A stretch of 47,691 bases of DNA from Ectopseudomonas mendocina. GTDB lineage: Bacteria; Pseudomonadota; Gammaproteobacteria; Pseudomonadales; Pseudomonadaceae. The stretch's first letter is position 1; each line of letters starts with the position of its first letter. This document shows positions 36,806 to 44,813 of the stretch, piece after piece. Below the pieces are notes generated by a model. It saw only the letters and a list, made by a program, of their open reading frames with translations. It made no database searches and was not told where the DNA came from. The position numbers and the translations under genes are program-made. The stretch covers positions 1-47,691 of the forward strand of contig NZ_VRYE01000079.1 in assembly GCF_008041835.1 (NCBI RefSeq). The letters are read 5' to 3'.

Positions 36806-37399
36806 TTACAGGCAGCCCTTGGTCGAAGGCATCTGCCCGGCCATGCGCGGGTCCAGTTCCACGGCCATGCGCAGCGCGCGGCCGAAGGCCTTGAACACCG
36901 TCTCGATCTGGTGGTGGGTGTTGTGCCCACGCAGGTTGTCGATGTGCAGGCTGACCAGCGCATGATTGACGAAGCCTTGGAAGAATTCCTGGAACAGGTC
37001 AACGTCGAAGTTACCGACTACCGCACGGGTGAACGGCACGTGCATCTGCAGGCCCGGACGCCCGGAGAAGTCGATCACCACGCGCGACAGCGCTTCGTCC
37101 AGCGGCACGTAGGAATGGCCGTAACGGGTCATGCCCTTCTTGTCGCCGATGGCCTTGGCGAAGGCCTGGCCGAGGGTGATGCCGACGTCCTCGACGGTGT
37201 GGTGGTCGTCGATATGCAGATCGCCCTTGCACTCGATATCGAGGTCGATCAGACCATGACGGGCGATCTGGTCGAGCATGTGCTCGAGAAAGGGCACACC
37301 GATATCGAAGCGCGCCTTACCGGTGCCATCCAGGTTGATCGAGACTTTGACCTGCGTTTCCAGGGTGTTGCGCTCGACGAATGCCGTACGTTCGGCCAT
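36806..37399 (-). CDS. hisB: Imidazoleglycerol-phosphate dehydratase HisB
   Basis: A 197-residue, monofunctional dehydratase (no N-terminal phosphatase, unlike E. coli HisB). The manganese ligands appear in the repeated motifs IDLDIECKGDLHIDDHHTVE (DHHTVED) and LVSLHIDNLRGHNTHHQIE (GHNTHHQIE). The start is ATG 37399 after GGAGCTGGTG; an in-frame ATG four codons upstream is less well placed. It is the first gene of the his cluster, convergent with nothing; the MFS gene upstream is on the same strand with its own terminator. Confidence 0.97.
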   Translation of the reverse strand: MAERTAFVERNTLETQVKVSINLDGTGKARFDIGVPFLEHMLDQIARHGLIDLDIECKGDLHIDDHHTVEDVGITLGQAFAKAIGDKKGMTRYGHSYVPLDEALSRVVIDFSGRPGLQMHVPFTRAVVGNFDVDLFQEFFQGFVNHALVSLHIDNLRGHNTHHQIETVFKAFGRALRMAVELDPRMAGQMPSTKGCL

Positions 37400-37493
37400 C
37401 ACCAGCTCCACGAATTACTAACGGAAAAAGGCCAGCATTATAGGCGGGCCAGGGCGGCAACGGCTACCGGCGATGGTCGGACGGGCAGAATCG

Positions 37494-37531
37494 AAAAAAC
37501 CCGCACAGGCACGAGGCCTGCGCGGGCTTTT
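37494..37531 (-). terminator. Terminator of the OFA-type MFS gene
   Basis: On the minus strand aaaagcccgcgcaggc-ctcgt-gcctgtgcgggtttttt: a long GC stem with a T run, 15 bp past the stop at 37547. It separates the transporter from hisB. Confidence 0.92.
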
Positions 37532-37546
37532 CCCAGAAGCACGACG

Positions 37547-39205
37547 TTACTGGAACAGCACGACGGTCTTCTGCAGGGTGATCCACACACCCCAGGCCAG
37601 CGGAATACCCACCACCAGCCAGGCGGCAACCGCCACCGGCTTGCTCGACGGATCAGCCGACCACTCCAGCTCGCTCGCCGCTGGCGCCGACTTCTCGCCA
37701 TGGGCGCGCTCGGCGGCCAGCTCGGCCTCGGTCATGAAGTACTTCGGCGCCACCGGACGCACCAGGGCGTTGCAGATGAAGCCCAGCACCAGCAGACCGG
37801 CAAGGATGTACAGGGTGATGTCGTAGGCTGCCGCCCTCTCCACACCGATGCTCAGCTGGTACTCGCGCAGGTAGTTGACCAGCACCGGGCCGAGCACACC
37901 GGCCACCGCCCAGGCCGTCAGCAGGCGACCGTGGATCGCGCCGACCATCTGCGTGCCGAACAGGTCAGCCAGGTAGGCCGGCACAGTGGCGAAACCACCG
38001 CCGTACATCGACAGAATGATGCAGAACGCCAGCACGAACAGCGCCAGGTTGCCCAGCTGACCCAGCATCGGCACCGCAGCGTAGAGCGCGAAGCCAAGCC
38101 CGAAGAACACGAAGTAGGTGCCCTTGCGCCCGATGAAGTCCGAGCAGGAGGCCCAGAAGAAGCGGCCACCGATATTGAACAGACTGAGCAGACCGGTGAA
38201 GCCGGCAGCGATGGCGGCGATCTCGGCCAATTGCGCGGCGCTGAGTTCGTTGAAAGCCAGATCGACGCCGATCAGCTTGCCGGCGAACACCTCCTGCAGC
38301 AGCGGCGAAGCCATGCCGATGATGCCGATACCGGCCGACACGTTCAGGCACAGTACGGCCCAGACCAGCCAGAACTGTGGGGTTTTCCACGCGGTATTAA
38401 CGTGCACGTGACCCTTGGTGATCATCGCGTTATTGGCCTTGGCTGCCGGCGCGGTCCAGCCTGCCGGTTTCCAGCCGGTCGGCGGCACGCGGTAGGACAG
38501 CGCGCCGCCCATCATGAAGACGAAGTAGATCACCGCCATGACCACGAAGCTCTGCCACACACCGACACCTTCAGGCGAAGCGAAGTGGTTCATCAGCATC
38601 GCTGCCAGCGGCGCGCCGACCATCGCACCGCCACCGAAACCCATGATCGCCATACCGGTGGCCATGCCACGCTTGTCCGGGAACCATTTGATCAGGGTCG
38701 AGACCGGCGAGATGTAGCCCAGGCCGAGACCGATACCACCGATCACCCCCGAGCCCAGCCAGAGCAGCCAGATCTGATGGGTATAGATACCCAGCGCGGA
38801 AATCAGCAGACCGCCGCACCAGCACAGTGCGGAAACCACGCCTGCCTTGCGCGGACCGGCATGCTCCAGCCAGCCACCCCAGATGGCAGCCGAGCAACCG
38901 AGGAAAACGAAGAACAGGGTGTAGATCCAGCCGAGCATGGAAATCTGCCAGTCGCAGTTGCTGGCGAAGATTTGCTCGAAGAAACCCATTTCCGGGGCAC
39001 AGGCCGTGGCAGCGGTGATACCGACCGCCTTCGACAGCGGCAACCAGAACACCGAGAAACCATAGGCCATGCCGATGCACAGGTGAATGGCGAGGGCGGC
39101 TGGCGGAACCAACCAACGGTTGAAACCAGGGCGCGCGATGATGCGCTCCTTGGACAGAAATGCAGGCTTCGCCACATCGCCGTCCAATACAAAGGCGTCA
39201 GTCAT
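37547..39205 (-). CDS. OFA-family MFS transporter (oxalate/formate antiporter type)
   Basis: A 552-residue inner-membrane carrier with about 12 helices from ATG 39205. The N-terminal half has FNRWLVPPAALAIHLCIGMA and FSVFWLPLS, the MFS loop PDKRGMATG, then a central cytosolic loop (TGWKPAGWTAPAAKANNAMI) that is long, as in OFA proteins. ASCSDFIGRKGTY is the second MFS signature. An acidic/Ser-rich tail precedes a final predicted helix (VAVAAWLVVGIPLAWGVWITL), so there may be a thirteenth segment. The substrate is an organic anion by family, not identified. It has its own 374-bp upstream region and terminator. Confidence 0.88.
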   Translation of the reverse strand: MTDAFVLDGDVAKPAFLSKERIIARPGFNRWLVPPAALAIHLCIGMAYGFSVFWLPLSKAVGITAATACAPEMGFFEQIFASNCDWQISMLGWIYTLFFVFLGCSAAIWGGWLEHAGPRKAGVVSALCWCGGLLISALGIYTHQIWLLWLGSGVIGGIGLGLGYISPVSTLIKWFPDKRGMATGMAIMGFGGGAMVGAPLAAMLMNHFASPEGVGVWQSFVVMAVIYFVFMMGGALSYRVPPTGWKPAGWTAPAAKANNAMITKGHVHVNTAWKTPQFWLVWAVLCLNVSAGIGIIGMASPLLQEVFAGKLIGVDLAFNELSAAQLAEIAAIAAGFTGLLSLFNIGGRFFWASCSDFIGRKGTYFVFFGLGFALYAAVPMLGQLGNLALFVLAFCIILSMYGGGFATVPAYLADLFGTQMVGAIHGRLLTAWAVAGVLGPVLVNYLREYQLSIGVERAAAYDITLYILAGLLVLGFICNALVRPVAPKYFMTEAELAAERAHGEKSAPAASELEWSADPSSKPVAVAAWLVVGIPLAWGVWITLQKTVVLFQ

Positions 39206-39579
39206 AGGTGTGTCTCTTCTTATGGTTACGAGCAAGCAAAGGCGACCGCATCAGCCCGCCAAGGCAAAAGCTTGCGGAGAGTAGCACCAGGGCGCGACAA
39301 ATCGCCGCGCAAGAAGCCATTTTTTATCAATTCATGCAGTTTTTTTGCTTTCCCCGCAAAAACCCAAAAGACCCCATCTATGGCGCGATAGATAGCGTCG
39401 ATACACCCTGCCCTTGCACGCCTTATTTGCTTGTCGGGGAACCGCCCGCAGCGTTTTTCATCCAAACTCGAGCCGGTTACCGCCCACCGCCTTGCCAGGC
39501 GCCTGGCCGTGAGGCATGGCGTTATACTCGGCGCTTATCTACATCCGCCATTCCAGCTCTCAAAACCAAGGACCCGTTC
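39206..39579. other. 374-bp divergent intergenic region MFS/asmA
   Basis: No gene is visible. The MFS side (39,310-39,370) is unusually AT-rich for this genome, with long T and A runs, and should hold the MFS promoter. A dyad ATCTAT-N6-ATAGAT lies at 39376-39393 as a candidate operator. On the asmA side TATACT (39523-39528) is a possible -10, without a clear -35. Confidence 0.5.
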
Positions 39580-41805
39580 ATGAAAGCGTTAGGCAAGATC
39601 CTGGGCCTGTTCCTTCTCGGCTTACTGCTGATCGTAGTGGCGCTGCTGTTCGCCCTGACTCATCTGTTCGATCCCAACGACTACAAGGACGAGATCCGCC
39701 AGATCGCCCACGACAAGGCCAACCTCGACTTGCAGCTCAAGGGTGACATTGGCTGGAGCCTGTTTCCCTGGCTGGGCCTGGAACTGACCGACGCCACCCT
39801 GGCCAGCGCCGACACCCCGGACAAACCCTTCGCCGACCTGCGCATGATCGGCCTTTCCGTCCGCGTGATGCCGTTGCTGCGTAAGGAAGTGCAGATGAGC
39901 GACATCCGCGTCGACGGCCTCAACCTCAACCTGCAGCGTGACGACAAAGGCCATGGCAACTGGGAAGGCGTCGGCCGCCCGGCTCAGGCCAGCGCGCCGC
40001 AGCCGGCGCCCAGCGAACCAGCGCCAAGTGAAGACACGCAGCCGAGCCAGCCGAGCGAAAAGCCAGCCGGCCAGCCGCTCAAACTGGATATCGACAGCCT
40101 GACCCTGAGCAACTCGCGCATCGACTACAGCGACGCGCAGAAGGGCCAGCAATTCACCGTCGAGAACATCGAGCTGAAAACCGGCGCCATCCGCGAAGGC
40201 GCCAGTATCCCGGTCAAGCTCAGCGCCTTCTTCGGCACCAATCAGCCGCTGCTGCGCGCACGCAGCGAGGTGGAGGGCGCACTGCGCTTCGACCGCGCGC
40301 TCAAGCGCTACCAGTTCGAAGACCTCAAATTGAGCGGCGAAGCCTCGGGCGAGCCGCTCAAGGGCAAGACCCTGAATTTCTCCGCCCAGGGCCAGTTGCT
40401 GCTCGACCAGGCCGCCAACGTCGCCGAGTGGAATGGCCTCAAGCTCTCCGCCAACCAGTTGCGCGCCCTCGGCGAAATCAAGGCACGCGAGCTGAATCAG
40501 GACGCGAAGATCTCCGGCGGACTGTCCATCGCCGCGCTCAACCTGCGTGAGTTTCTCGACGGTATCGGCGTCGAACTGCCGGCCATGCAGGCCAGCGATA
40601 GCCTCAGCCAGTTCGAACTGGTCACCCGCCTCAACGGTTCGCGCCAGGGCATGATGTTCGAAGAGCTCAACCTCAAGCTCGACGGCAGCGCCTTCACTGG
40701 CAAGCTCGGCGTGAGCGACTTTGCCAAGCAGGCGCTGCGTGCCGATCTCAAGGGCGACAAGCTCGATCTGAACCGCTACCTGCCGCCCAAAGCCAAGGAC
40801 AGCGCCGTGGCAGCGCGCAAGGCCGAGGTCAAGGACAGCATCGCCGGCGCCGGCAAGGACGGCTCCACCCCACTGCCCAACAAACCCACCCAGCAAGCCT
40901 GGAGCAGCGAGAAAGTGCTGCCGGTGGATCAGTTGCGCAAACTTGACCTGCAACTGGCGCTCAGCCTCGGCCAACTCACCTACGACAAGCATCAGCTCAG
41001 CGACGTCAACCTCAAGGCCAATGGCCGTGGCGGCCTGATCATCGTGGAAGAAGCGCGCGGCAAACTGCAGGGCGGCAATTTCGTCAGCAGCGGGCGTATC
41101 GATATTCGCCAGGCCGAGCCGATGCTCAGCCTGGAACAACGCATCAGCCGCATACCGCTGGAACCGCTGCTGAAGAAGGACGATCAGCCTTCGCCGATCA
41201 AGGGCCAGCTCGACCTCGACGCCAAGTTCAACACCCGTGGCAACAGCCAGAAGGAGTGGATCGAAGCGCTCAACGGCACCGCCAACTTCGTCCTCAATGA
41301 CGGCGTGCTGGTCGACGCCAACCTCGAGCAGCAGCTGTGCCGCGGCATCGCCACCCTCAACCGCAAGGCGCTGAGCAACCCGCCAACCGGCAAGGACACC
41401 CCCTTCCGCAAGCTTACCGGCAGCCTCAGCGTGCGCGACGGCGTCGCCCACAACCCCGACCTCAAGGCTCAGGTGCCGGGCCTGGCAGTCAGCGGCAACG
41501 GCGATCTCGACCTGCGCGTACTCGGCCTCGATTACAAGGTCGGCGTCACCCTCGAAGGCGATCAGCGCGAAATGCCCGACCCAGCCTGCCAGGTCAACGA
41601 GCGCTATGTCGGTATCGAATGGCCGCTGCGCTGCCGTGGCCCGCTGGAGCTGGGCGCCAAGGCCTGTCGCCTGGATCAGGACGGCCTCGGCAAGATCGCC
41701 GCGCGCCTGGCCGGCAACAAGCTGACCGAAAAGCTGGAAGAGAAGCTCGGCGACAAGGTCAGCCCGGAACTGAAAGACGCACTCAAGGGCCTGTTCAACC
41801 GATGA
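39580..41805 (+). CDS. asmA: AsmA family protein
   Basis: A 741-residue inner-membrane-anchored, periplasmic protein of the AsmA/TamB-like group, linked to outer-membrane lipid and protein homeostasis. One N-terminal anchor (residues about 5-28) is followed by the AsmA N-domain DPNDYKDEIRQIAHDKANLD, LKGDIGWSLFPWLGLELTDA, a Pro/Ser-rich linker (about 135-165), and a C-terminal AsmA domain (about 550-700, VDANLEQQLCRGIATLNRK). The start is ATG 39580 where the anchor begins; the open frame upstream is non-coding. It overlaps mutY by four bases (ATGA). Confidence 0.92.
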   Translation: MKALGKILGLFLLGLLLIVVALLFALTHLFDPNDYKDEIRQIAHDKANLDLQLKGDIGWSLFPWLGLELTDATLASADTPDKPFADLRMIGLSVRVMPLLRKEVQMSDIRVDGLNLNLQRDDKGHGNWEGVGRPAQASAPQPAPSEPAPSEDTQPSQPSEKPAGQPLKLDIDSLTLSNSRIDYSDAQKGQQFTVENIELKTGAIREGASIPVKLSAFFGTNQPLLRARSEVEGALRFDRALKRYQFEDLKLSGEASGEPLKGKTLNFSAQGQLLLDQAANVAEWNGLKLSANQLRALGEIKARELNQDAKISGGLSIAALNLREFLDGIGVELPAMQASDSLSQFELVTRLNGSRQGMMFEELNLKLDGSAFTGKLGVSDFAKQALRADLKGDKLDLNRYLPPKAKDSAVAARKAEVKDSIAGAGKDGSTPLPNKPTQQAWSSEKVLPVDQLRKLDLQLALSLGQLTYDKHQLSDVNLKANGRGGLIIVEEARGKLQGGNFVSSGRIDIRQAEPMLSLEQRISRIPLEPLLKKDDQPSPIKGQLDLDAKFNTRGNSQKEWIEALNGTANFVLNDGVLVDANLEQQLCRGIATLNRKALSNPPTGKDTPFRKLTGSLSVRDGVAHNPDLKAQVPGLAVSGNGDLDLRVLGLDYKVGVTLEGDQREMPDPACQVNERYVGIEWPLRCRGPLELGAKACRLDQDGLGKIAARLAGNKLTEKLEEKLGDKVSPELKDALKGLFNR

Positions 41806-42869
41806 GTCCCGAGCAATTCAACGGCGCCGTGCTGGCTTGGTACGACCAGCACGGGCGCAAGGATCTGCCCTGGCAGCAGAACATCACCCCGTATCGCGTC
41901 TGGGTCTCGGAAATCATGCTGCAGCAGACCCAGGTCAGCACCGTGCTCGGCTATTTCGATCGCTTCATGGCCGCGCTGCCGACCGTGAAGGACCTGGCCG
42001 AAGCGCCGGAAGACGAAGTGCTGCACCTGTGGACGGGCCTGGGCTACTACACCCGCGCCCGCAACCTGCAGAAAACCGCGCAGATCATCATGCGCGAGCA
42101 CGGCGGCGAGTTCCCGCGCAACGTCGATGCGCTCAGCGAACTGCCCGGCATCGGCCGCTCCACCGCCGGCGCCATCGCCAGCCTGAGCATGGGCCTGCGC
42201 GCGCCGATCCTCGACGGCAACGTCAAACGCGTGCTGGCGCGCTACGTGGCGCAGGAGGGCTATCCGGGCGAGCCGAAGGTGGCCAAACAGCTGTGGGACG
42301 TCGCCGAGCGCTTCACCCCGCACGAACGGGTCAACCACTACACCCAGGCGATGATGGACCTCGGCGCCACCCTCTGCACCCGCAGCAAACCCACCTGCCT
42401 GCTGTGCCCGGTGCGCAGCGGCTGCCAGGCGCATCTGCTCGGCCTGGAAATCCGCTACCCGGTATCCAAGCCGCGCAAGACACTGCCGCAGAAACGCACG
42501 CTGATGCCGCTGCTGGTCAACGCTGCTGGTGACATCCTGCTCTATCGCCGCCCATCGACAGGCCTGTGGGGCGGACTCTGGAGCCTGCCGGAACTGGATG
42601 ACCTGTCACAGCTCGACGAGCTCGGCCAGCAGCAACAGCTCGCACTCGGCGAACGCCGCGAGCTGGAAGGCCTGACCCACACCTTCAGCCATTTCCAGTT
42701 GGCCATCGAACCCTGGCTGATCGAGGCAACCGAACAGCCGGGCCGCGTGGCCGAGGCCGACTGGCTCTGGTATAACCTCGCCACCCCGCCGCGTCTGGGC
42801 CTCGCCGCCCCGGTGAAGAAGCTGCTAAAACGCGCGGCGCAAGCCATTACCGCTGGAGAACCGACATGA
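41802..42869 (+). CDS. mutY: A/G-specific adenine DNA glycosylase MutY
   Basis: A 355-residue base-excision enzyme that removes adenine mispaired with 8-oxoguanine. The catalytic Glu lies in VSEIMLQQTQV (about residue 37), the helix-hairpin-helix in LSELPGIGRSTAGAIAS with the following Asp in LDGNVKRVLAR (about 138), and the 4Fe-4S ligands C-X6-C-X2-C-X5-C in CTRSKPTCLLCPVRSGC (about 192-208). The C-terminal Nudix-like domain (about 230-345) recognises 8-oxoG. It is coupled to asmA and yggX by ATGA overlaps at both ends. Confidence 0.97.
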   Translation: MSPEQFNGAVLAWYDQHGRKDLPWQQNITPYRVWVSEIMLQQTQVSTVLGYFDRFMAALPTVKDLAEAPEDEVLHLWTGLGYYTRARNLQKTAQIIMREHGGEFPRNVDALSELPGIGRSTAGAIASLSMGLRAPILDGNVKRVLARYVAQEGYPGEPKVAKQLWDVAERFTPHERVNHYTQAMMDLGATLCTRSKPTCLLCPVRSGCQAHLLGLEIRYPVSKPRKTLPQKRTLMPLLVNAAGDILLYRRPSTGLWGGLWSLPELDDLSQLDELGQQQQLALGERRELEGLTHTFSHFQLAIEPWLIEATEQPGRVAEADWLWYNLATPPRLGLAAPVKKLLKRAAQAITAGEPT

Positions 42870-43138
42870 CCCGCACCGTACAGTGCCGCAAATACAAACA
42901 GGAACTGCCCGGCCTGGATCGCGCGCCCTACCCCGGCCCCAAGGGCGAAGACATCTTCGCCAACGTTTCCAAGCAGGCCTGGGACGAATGGCAGAAGCAC
43001 CAGACCATGCTGATCAACGAGCGCCGCCTGAACATGATGAACGCCGAAGACCGCAAGTTCCTCCAGGCCGAGATGGACAAATTCCTCTCTGGCGAGGAAT
43101 ACGCCCAAGCCGAAGGCTACGTACCGCCAAGCGAATAA
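42866..43138 (+). CDS. yggX: Oxidative damage protection / Fe(II) trafficking protein YggX
   Basis: A 90-residue small cytosolic protein that protects Fe-S clusters and DNA from oxidative damage. The conserved opening is TRTVQCRKYKQELPGLDRAP with the single Cys7, then WDEWQKHQTMLINERRLNMM and FLSGEEYAQAEGYVPP. The full family length is present. Its start overlaps the mutY stop (ATGA), the usual mutY-yggX arrangement. Confidence 0.97.
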   Translation: MTRTVQCRKYKQELPGLDRAPYPGPKGEDIFANVSKQAWDEWQKHQTMLINERRLNMMNAEDRKFLQAEMDKFLSGEEYAQAEGYVPPSE

Positions 43139-43285
43139 GCATGCTTGTGGGAGGGGCTTTAGCCGCGACAAGGACTGGTAACCCTGCACACCAGCCGCCG
43201 GGCTCTCGATAGCGGTGCACACGGCGCACCCTACCCCTCACGAACCTAAGCGCCCGAAATAATTAAATATTTTTCAAACCCGCGC

Positions 43286-43314
43286 TTGACACTGACCCTT
43301 CAAATCCGTCTAAT
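43286..43314 (+). promoter_or_regulatory. Strong sigma-70 promoter of tRNA-Phe
   Basis: A perfect -35 TTGACA (43286-43291), a 17-bp spacer and a -10 TCTAAT (43309-43314), followed by the GC-rich discriminator agcgcccc, typical of stringently controlled tRNA promoters. An AT-rich stretch (43258-43276) upstream may act as an UP element. The 3' part of the preceding gap holds partial REP-like sequence (43141-43232). Confidence 0.85.
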
Positions 43315-43326
43315 AGCGCCCCGTTG

Positions 43327-43402
43327 GCCCAGGTAGCTCAGTTGGTAGAGCAGGGGATTGAAAATCCCCGTGTCGGCGGTTCGATTCCGTCCCTGGGCAC
43401 CA
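43327..43402 (+). tRNA. tRNA-Phe (GAA)
   Basis: A 76-nt cloverleaf with encoded CCA. The acceptor stem is gcccagg/cctgggc, the anticodon arm ggggattgaaaatcccc has anticodon GAA, and the T loop is ggttcgattcc. Very close to E. coli tRNA-Phe. It is the likely attachment gene for the element that follows. Confidence 0.97.
43375..43402 (+). other. Putative attachment site (attL) at the tRNA-Phe 3' end
   Basis: Inferred from context only: accessory genes begin directly after the tRNA, and many islands use the T-arm to CCA part of tRNA genes as their core. The second copy would lie outside the window. Confidence 0.4.
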
Positions 43403-43419
43403 TATAAATCAAGCACTTA

Positions 43420-43446
43420 GGCCAGCTCTCACCAGCTGGCCTTTTT
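43420..43446 (+). terminator. Terminator after tRNA-Phe
   Basis: ggccagct-ctcacc-agctggcc followed by T5: an 8-bp perfect stem, 18 bp past the CCA end. Confidence 0.9.
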
Positions 43447-43467
43447 GCTTTCTGGGATTGCGTAACG

Positions 43468-43487
43468 GGAAATGTAAGAGCATTTCC
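43468..43487. other. Small hairpin in the tRNA/element junction
   Basis: GGAAATG-taagag-CATTTCC, a perfect 7-bp inverted repeat. It may be an element-end binding site or chance; nothing else is visible between the two terminators. Confidence 0.3.
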
Positions 43488-43534
43488 GAAAAGCGCGCGC
43501 TGCGCTGGTGCCGCTTTCCCGTGCCCAGAAACAG

Positions 43535-43562
43535 AAAGGCCCCGCTTAATGCAGGGCCTTTT
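43535..43562 (-). terminator. Terminator of the element operon
   Basis: On the minus strand aaggccc-tgcattaagcg-gggcctttc: a stem with a short T run, just past the stop at 43567, ending the six-gene minus-strand unit. Confidence 0.7.
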
Positions 43563-43566
43563 CTGG

Positions 43567-44106
43567 TCAGCAGCTCGGCAATAACTGCCCTAGCTCCTTT
43601 CGATATCGCTCCAGCCATCCAGGATCCGGCGCTTCCTTCGGTAAGCGGGCGGCGTCTATACCGGCAAACAACAAAACCGCCTCCCAATCTAACCGGTGCT
43701 GGGTGCAATGTTCCCGCATGGCCGCCACCAATGCCGCCTGCTGGCCTGCTATTCGCCGCAACAGCTCCAGAATGTCCAGACCTCTGCCCTCGTCAATTTC
43801 TTGCCCCGCCTCTCGGTTGCGTATGTCTGCCAGGTCAACCGCAACCATTGCGCCAGACACAAAGCCCCGCCGGCTCTCCTGCTGCCAGTACATCAACCCG
43901 AACACGGCCACCAATGACGAAAAGGCATCGTTCCACTTGTGGAACTCGGCATCGCTCATCTTGTAGGTGAACCGCTCGACGGTGGCGAATACCTTTTCTG
44001 CCTCATCAATCTGGCCAGTGCAGACCGCATTGAAACAAAGGGCCGCTTTCTGGGCATTGCTCAACCGCCCATAAAGGGCCGTGCTGCGCTTCGTTGTTGT
44101 GAGCAT
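43567..44106 (-). CDS. Hypothetical protein of the tRNA-Phe element
   Basis: A 179-residue protein that I do not recognise. It is predicted helical and soluble, with a short basic N terminus and clustered hydrophobic residues (AQKAALCFNAVCTGQIDEAE; FSSLVAVFGLMYWQQESRRG; LDILELLRRIAGQQAALVAA). No signal peptide, catalytic motif or clear DNA-binding motif. It starts 3 bp after the stop of the DUF5681 gene and is the last gene of the unit, followed by a terminator. A role in the element's replication, packaging or regulation is open. Confidence 0.7.
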   Translation of the reverse strand: MLTTTKRSTALYGRLSNAQKAALCFNAVCTGQIDEAEKVFATVERFTYKMSDAEFHKWNDAFSSLVAVFGLMYWQQESRRGFVSGAMVAVDLADIRNREAGQEIDEGRGLDILELLRRIAGQQAALVAAMREHCTQHRLDWEAVLLFAGIDAARLPKEAPDPGWLERYRKELGQLLPSC

Positions 44107-44109
44107 GGC

Positions 44110-44523
44110 TTATGCCTCCTGCTTCGCTAGCAGCTTCTCCAGCGACTCTAGGCGCTGCTGTAGCTGGTCAATTTCCGCAACCTTGGCCAGTGTCGCCACG
44201 GATTGCACAAGCTGGGCTGCAACGTCCGGGGCAAGCTCTCCAGCACCAGCCGCCGATAGCACCGCCTCTGCTTTCTCGATAAGGCTGCCGGTCGCCAGCT
44301 GCTCCAGGTCAACCGCTTGCGCCTCAGGCTTGAGTGCTGGGCATACGCGGTCTAGCAGCAACTTGGCCGCTGCCGTGTCGCCTCCTTTCGCCTGGGTTAT
44401 CAGGCTCTGAATAATCTGCTCCGCGTCGCCCTGAATCGCCGCACGCAACCTTCCCGCCATGCCAAGCGCACCCTTGGGCCTGCCGCTGGGGTTCCCGCTC
44501 TGGCCTTTTTGGAACTTGCTCAT
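44110..44523 (-). CDS. DUF5681 domain protein
   Basis: A 137-residue protein. The N terminus MSKFQKGQSGNPSGRPKGAL is the DUF5681 hallmark, a glycine/basic motif often found in phage and island proteins, some near terminase genes. The rest is helical, with a late coiled coil (AEIDQLQQRLESLEKLL, residues about 115-133). A DNA-binding or packaging role is possible; the function is unknown. Its ATG overlaps the stop of the preceding 97-residue ORF by four bases (ATGA), and the next gene starts 3 bp after its stop. Confidence 0.8.
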   Translation of the reverse strand: MSKFQKGQSGNPSGRPKGALGMAGRLRAAIQGDAEQIIQSLITQAKGGDTAAAKLLLDRVCPALKPEAQAVDLEQLATGSLIEKAEAVLSAAGAGELAPDVAAQLVQSVATLAKVAEIDQLQQRLESLEKLLAKQEA

Positions 44524-44813
44524 GCTACCCCCTGATTTTTGGCTGTAGATAACAGGGCGGGGCTGTGTTCCTTAGCCGGGCTGGTGGGGGTGTTTTCCCC
44601 CTTGTCGTTCCTGTCCGTTCCTTGTCGTTCCTTGTCGTTCTCAATAGCTGGAATAACGGGCAAATGGGCGGGGGGATTTAAGCCCCGCCATGCCGTTCCG
44701 TCGTTCTTTTCCTTAGGGGAACGGCCAAACTGGAACGGCCAAACAAGGGCACCAGCACGGCTAAGAAAACGCCCGTTTTGCCCGTTGTCGTTCCTTGTCG
44801 TTCTATTTCTCAT
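44520..44813 (-). CDS. Small low-complexity ORF spanning iteron-like repeats
   Basis: A 97-residue ORF that overlaps the gene before it and the gene after it by exactly four bases (ATGA at both ends), the pattern of a translated, coupled gene. The product is very polar and low in complexity (NDKERQGTDRNDKGENTPTS), with no recognisable fold. The underlying DNA carries tandem 10-bp and 13-bp direct repeats, so the segment may serve primarily as a cis element (origin or control), with the ORF bridging it. Treated as a probable gene with moderate confidence. Confidence 0.5.
   Translation of the reverse strand: MRNRTTRNDNGQNGRFLSRAGALVWPFQFGRSPKEKNDGTAWRGLNPPAHLPVIPAIENDKERQGTDRNDKGENTPTSPAKEHSPALLSTAKNQGVA
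44601..44640. repeat. Four tandem 10-bp iteron-like repeats
   Basis: cttgtcgttc, ctgtccgttc, cttgtcgttc, cttgtcgttc lie exactly end to end at 10-bp spacing, about one helical turn; the second unit is degenerate. Two further copies (ttgtcgttcc and ttgtcgttct) lie at 44785-44804. Confidence 0.85.
44718..44744. repeat. 13-bp direct repeat ggaacggccaaac, two copies
   Basis: Copies at 44718-44730 and 44732-44744, separated by one base, lie between the two clusters of 10-bp repeats. Confidence 0.8.
44785..44804. repeat. Two further iteron-like repeats
   Basis: ttgtcgttcc and ttgtcgttct in direct tandem, the same unit as at 44601-44640, directly beside the 3' end of the primase-helicase gene. Confidence 0.75.

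Noticed and set aside
36215..39391. 1058-codon plus-strand frame across hisH, hisB and the MFS gene
   Set aside because: It runs antisense over three recognised genes and their terminator, with a His/Gln/Arg-rich nonsense translation.
39622..41451. 609-codon minus-strand frame opposite asmA
   Set aside because: It is antisense to asmA, which has an anchor, family motifs and a coupled downstream gene.
43567..44813. Toxin-antitoxin or phage-defence genes among the small element ORFs
   Set aside because: No toxin, nuclease, TIR, reverse transcriptase or other defence motif could be seen in the three small products; coupling alone is not evidence.
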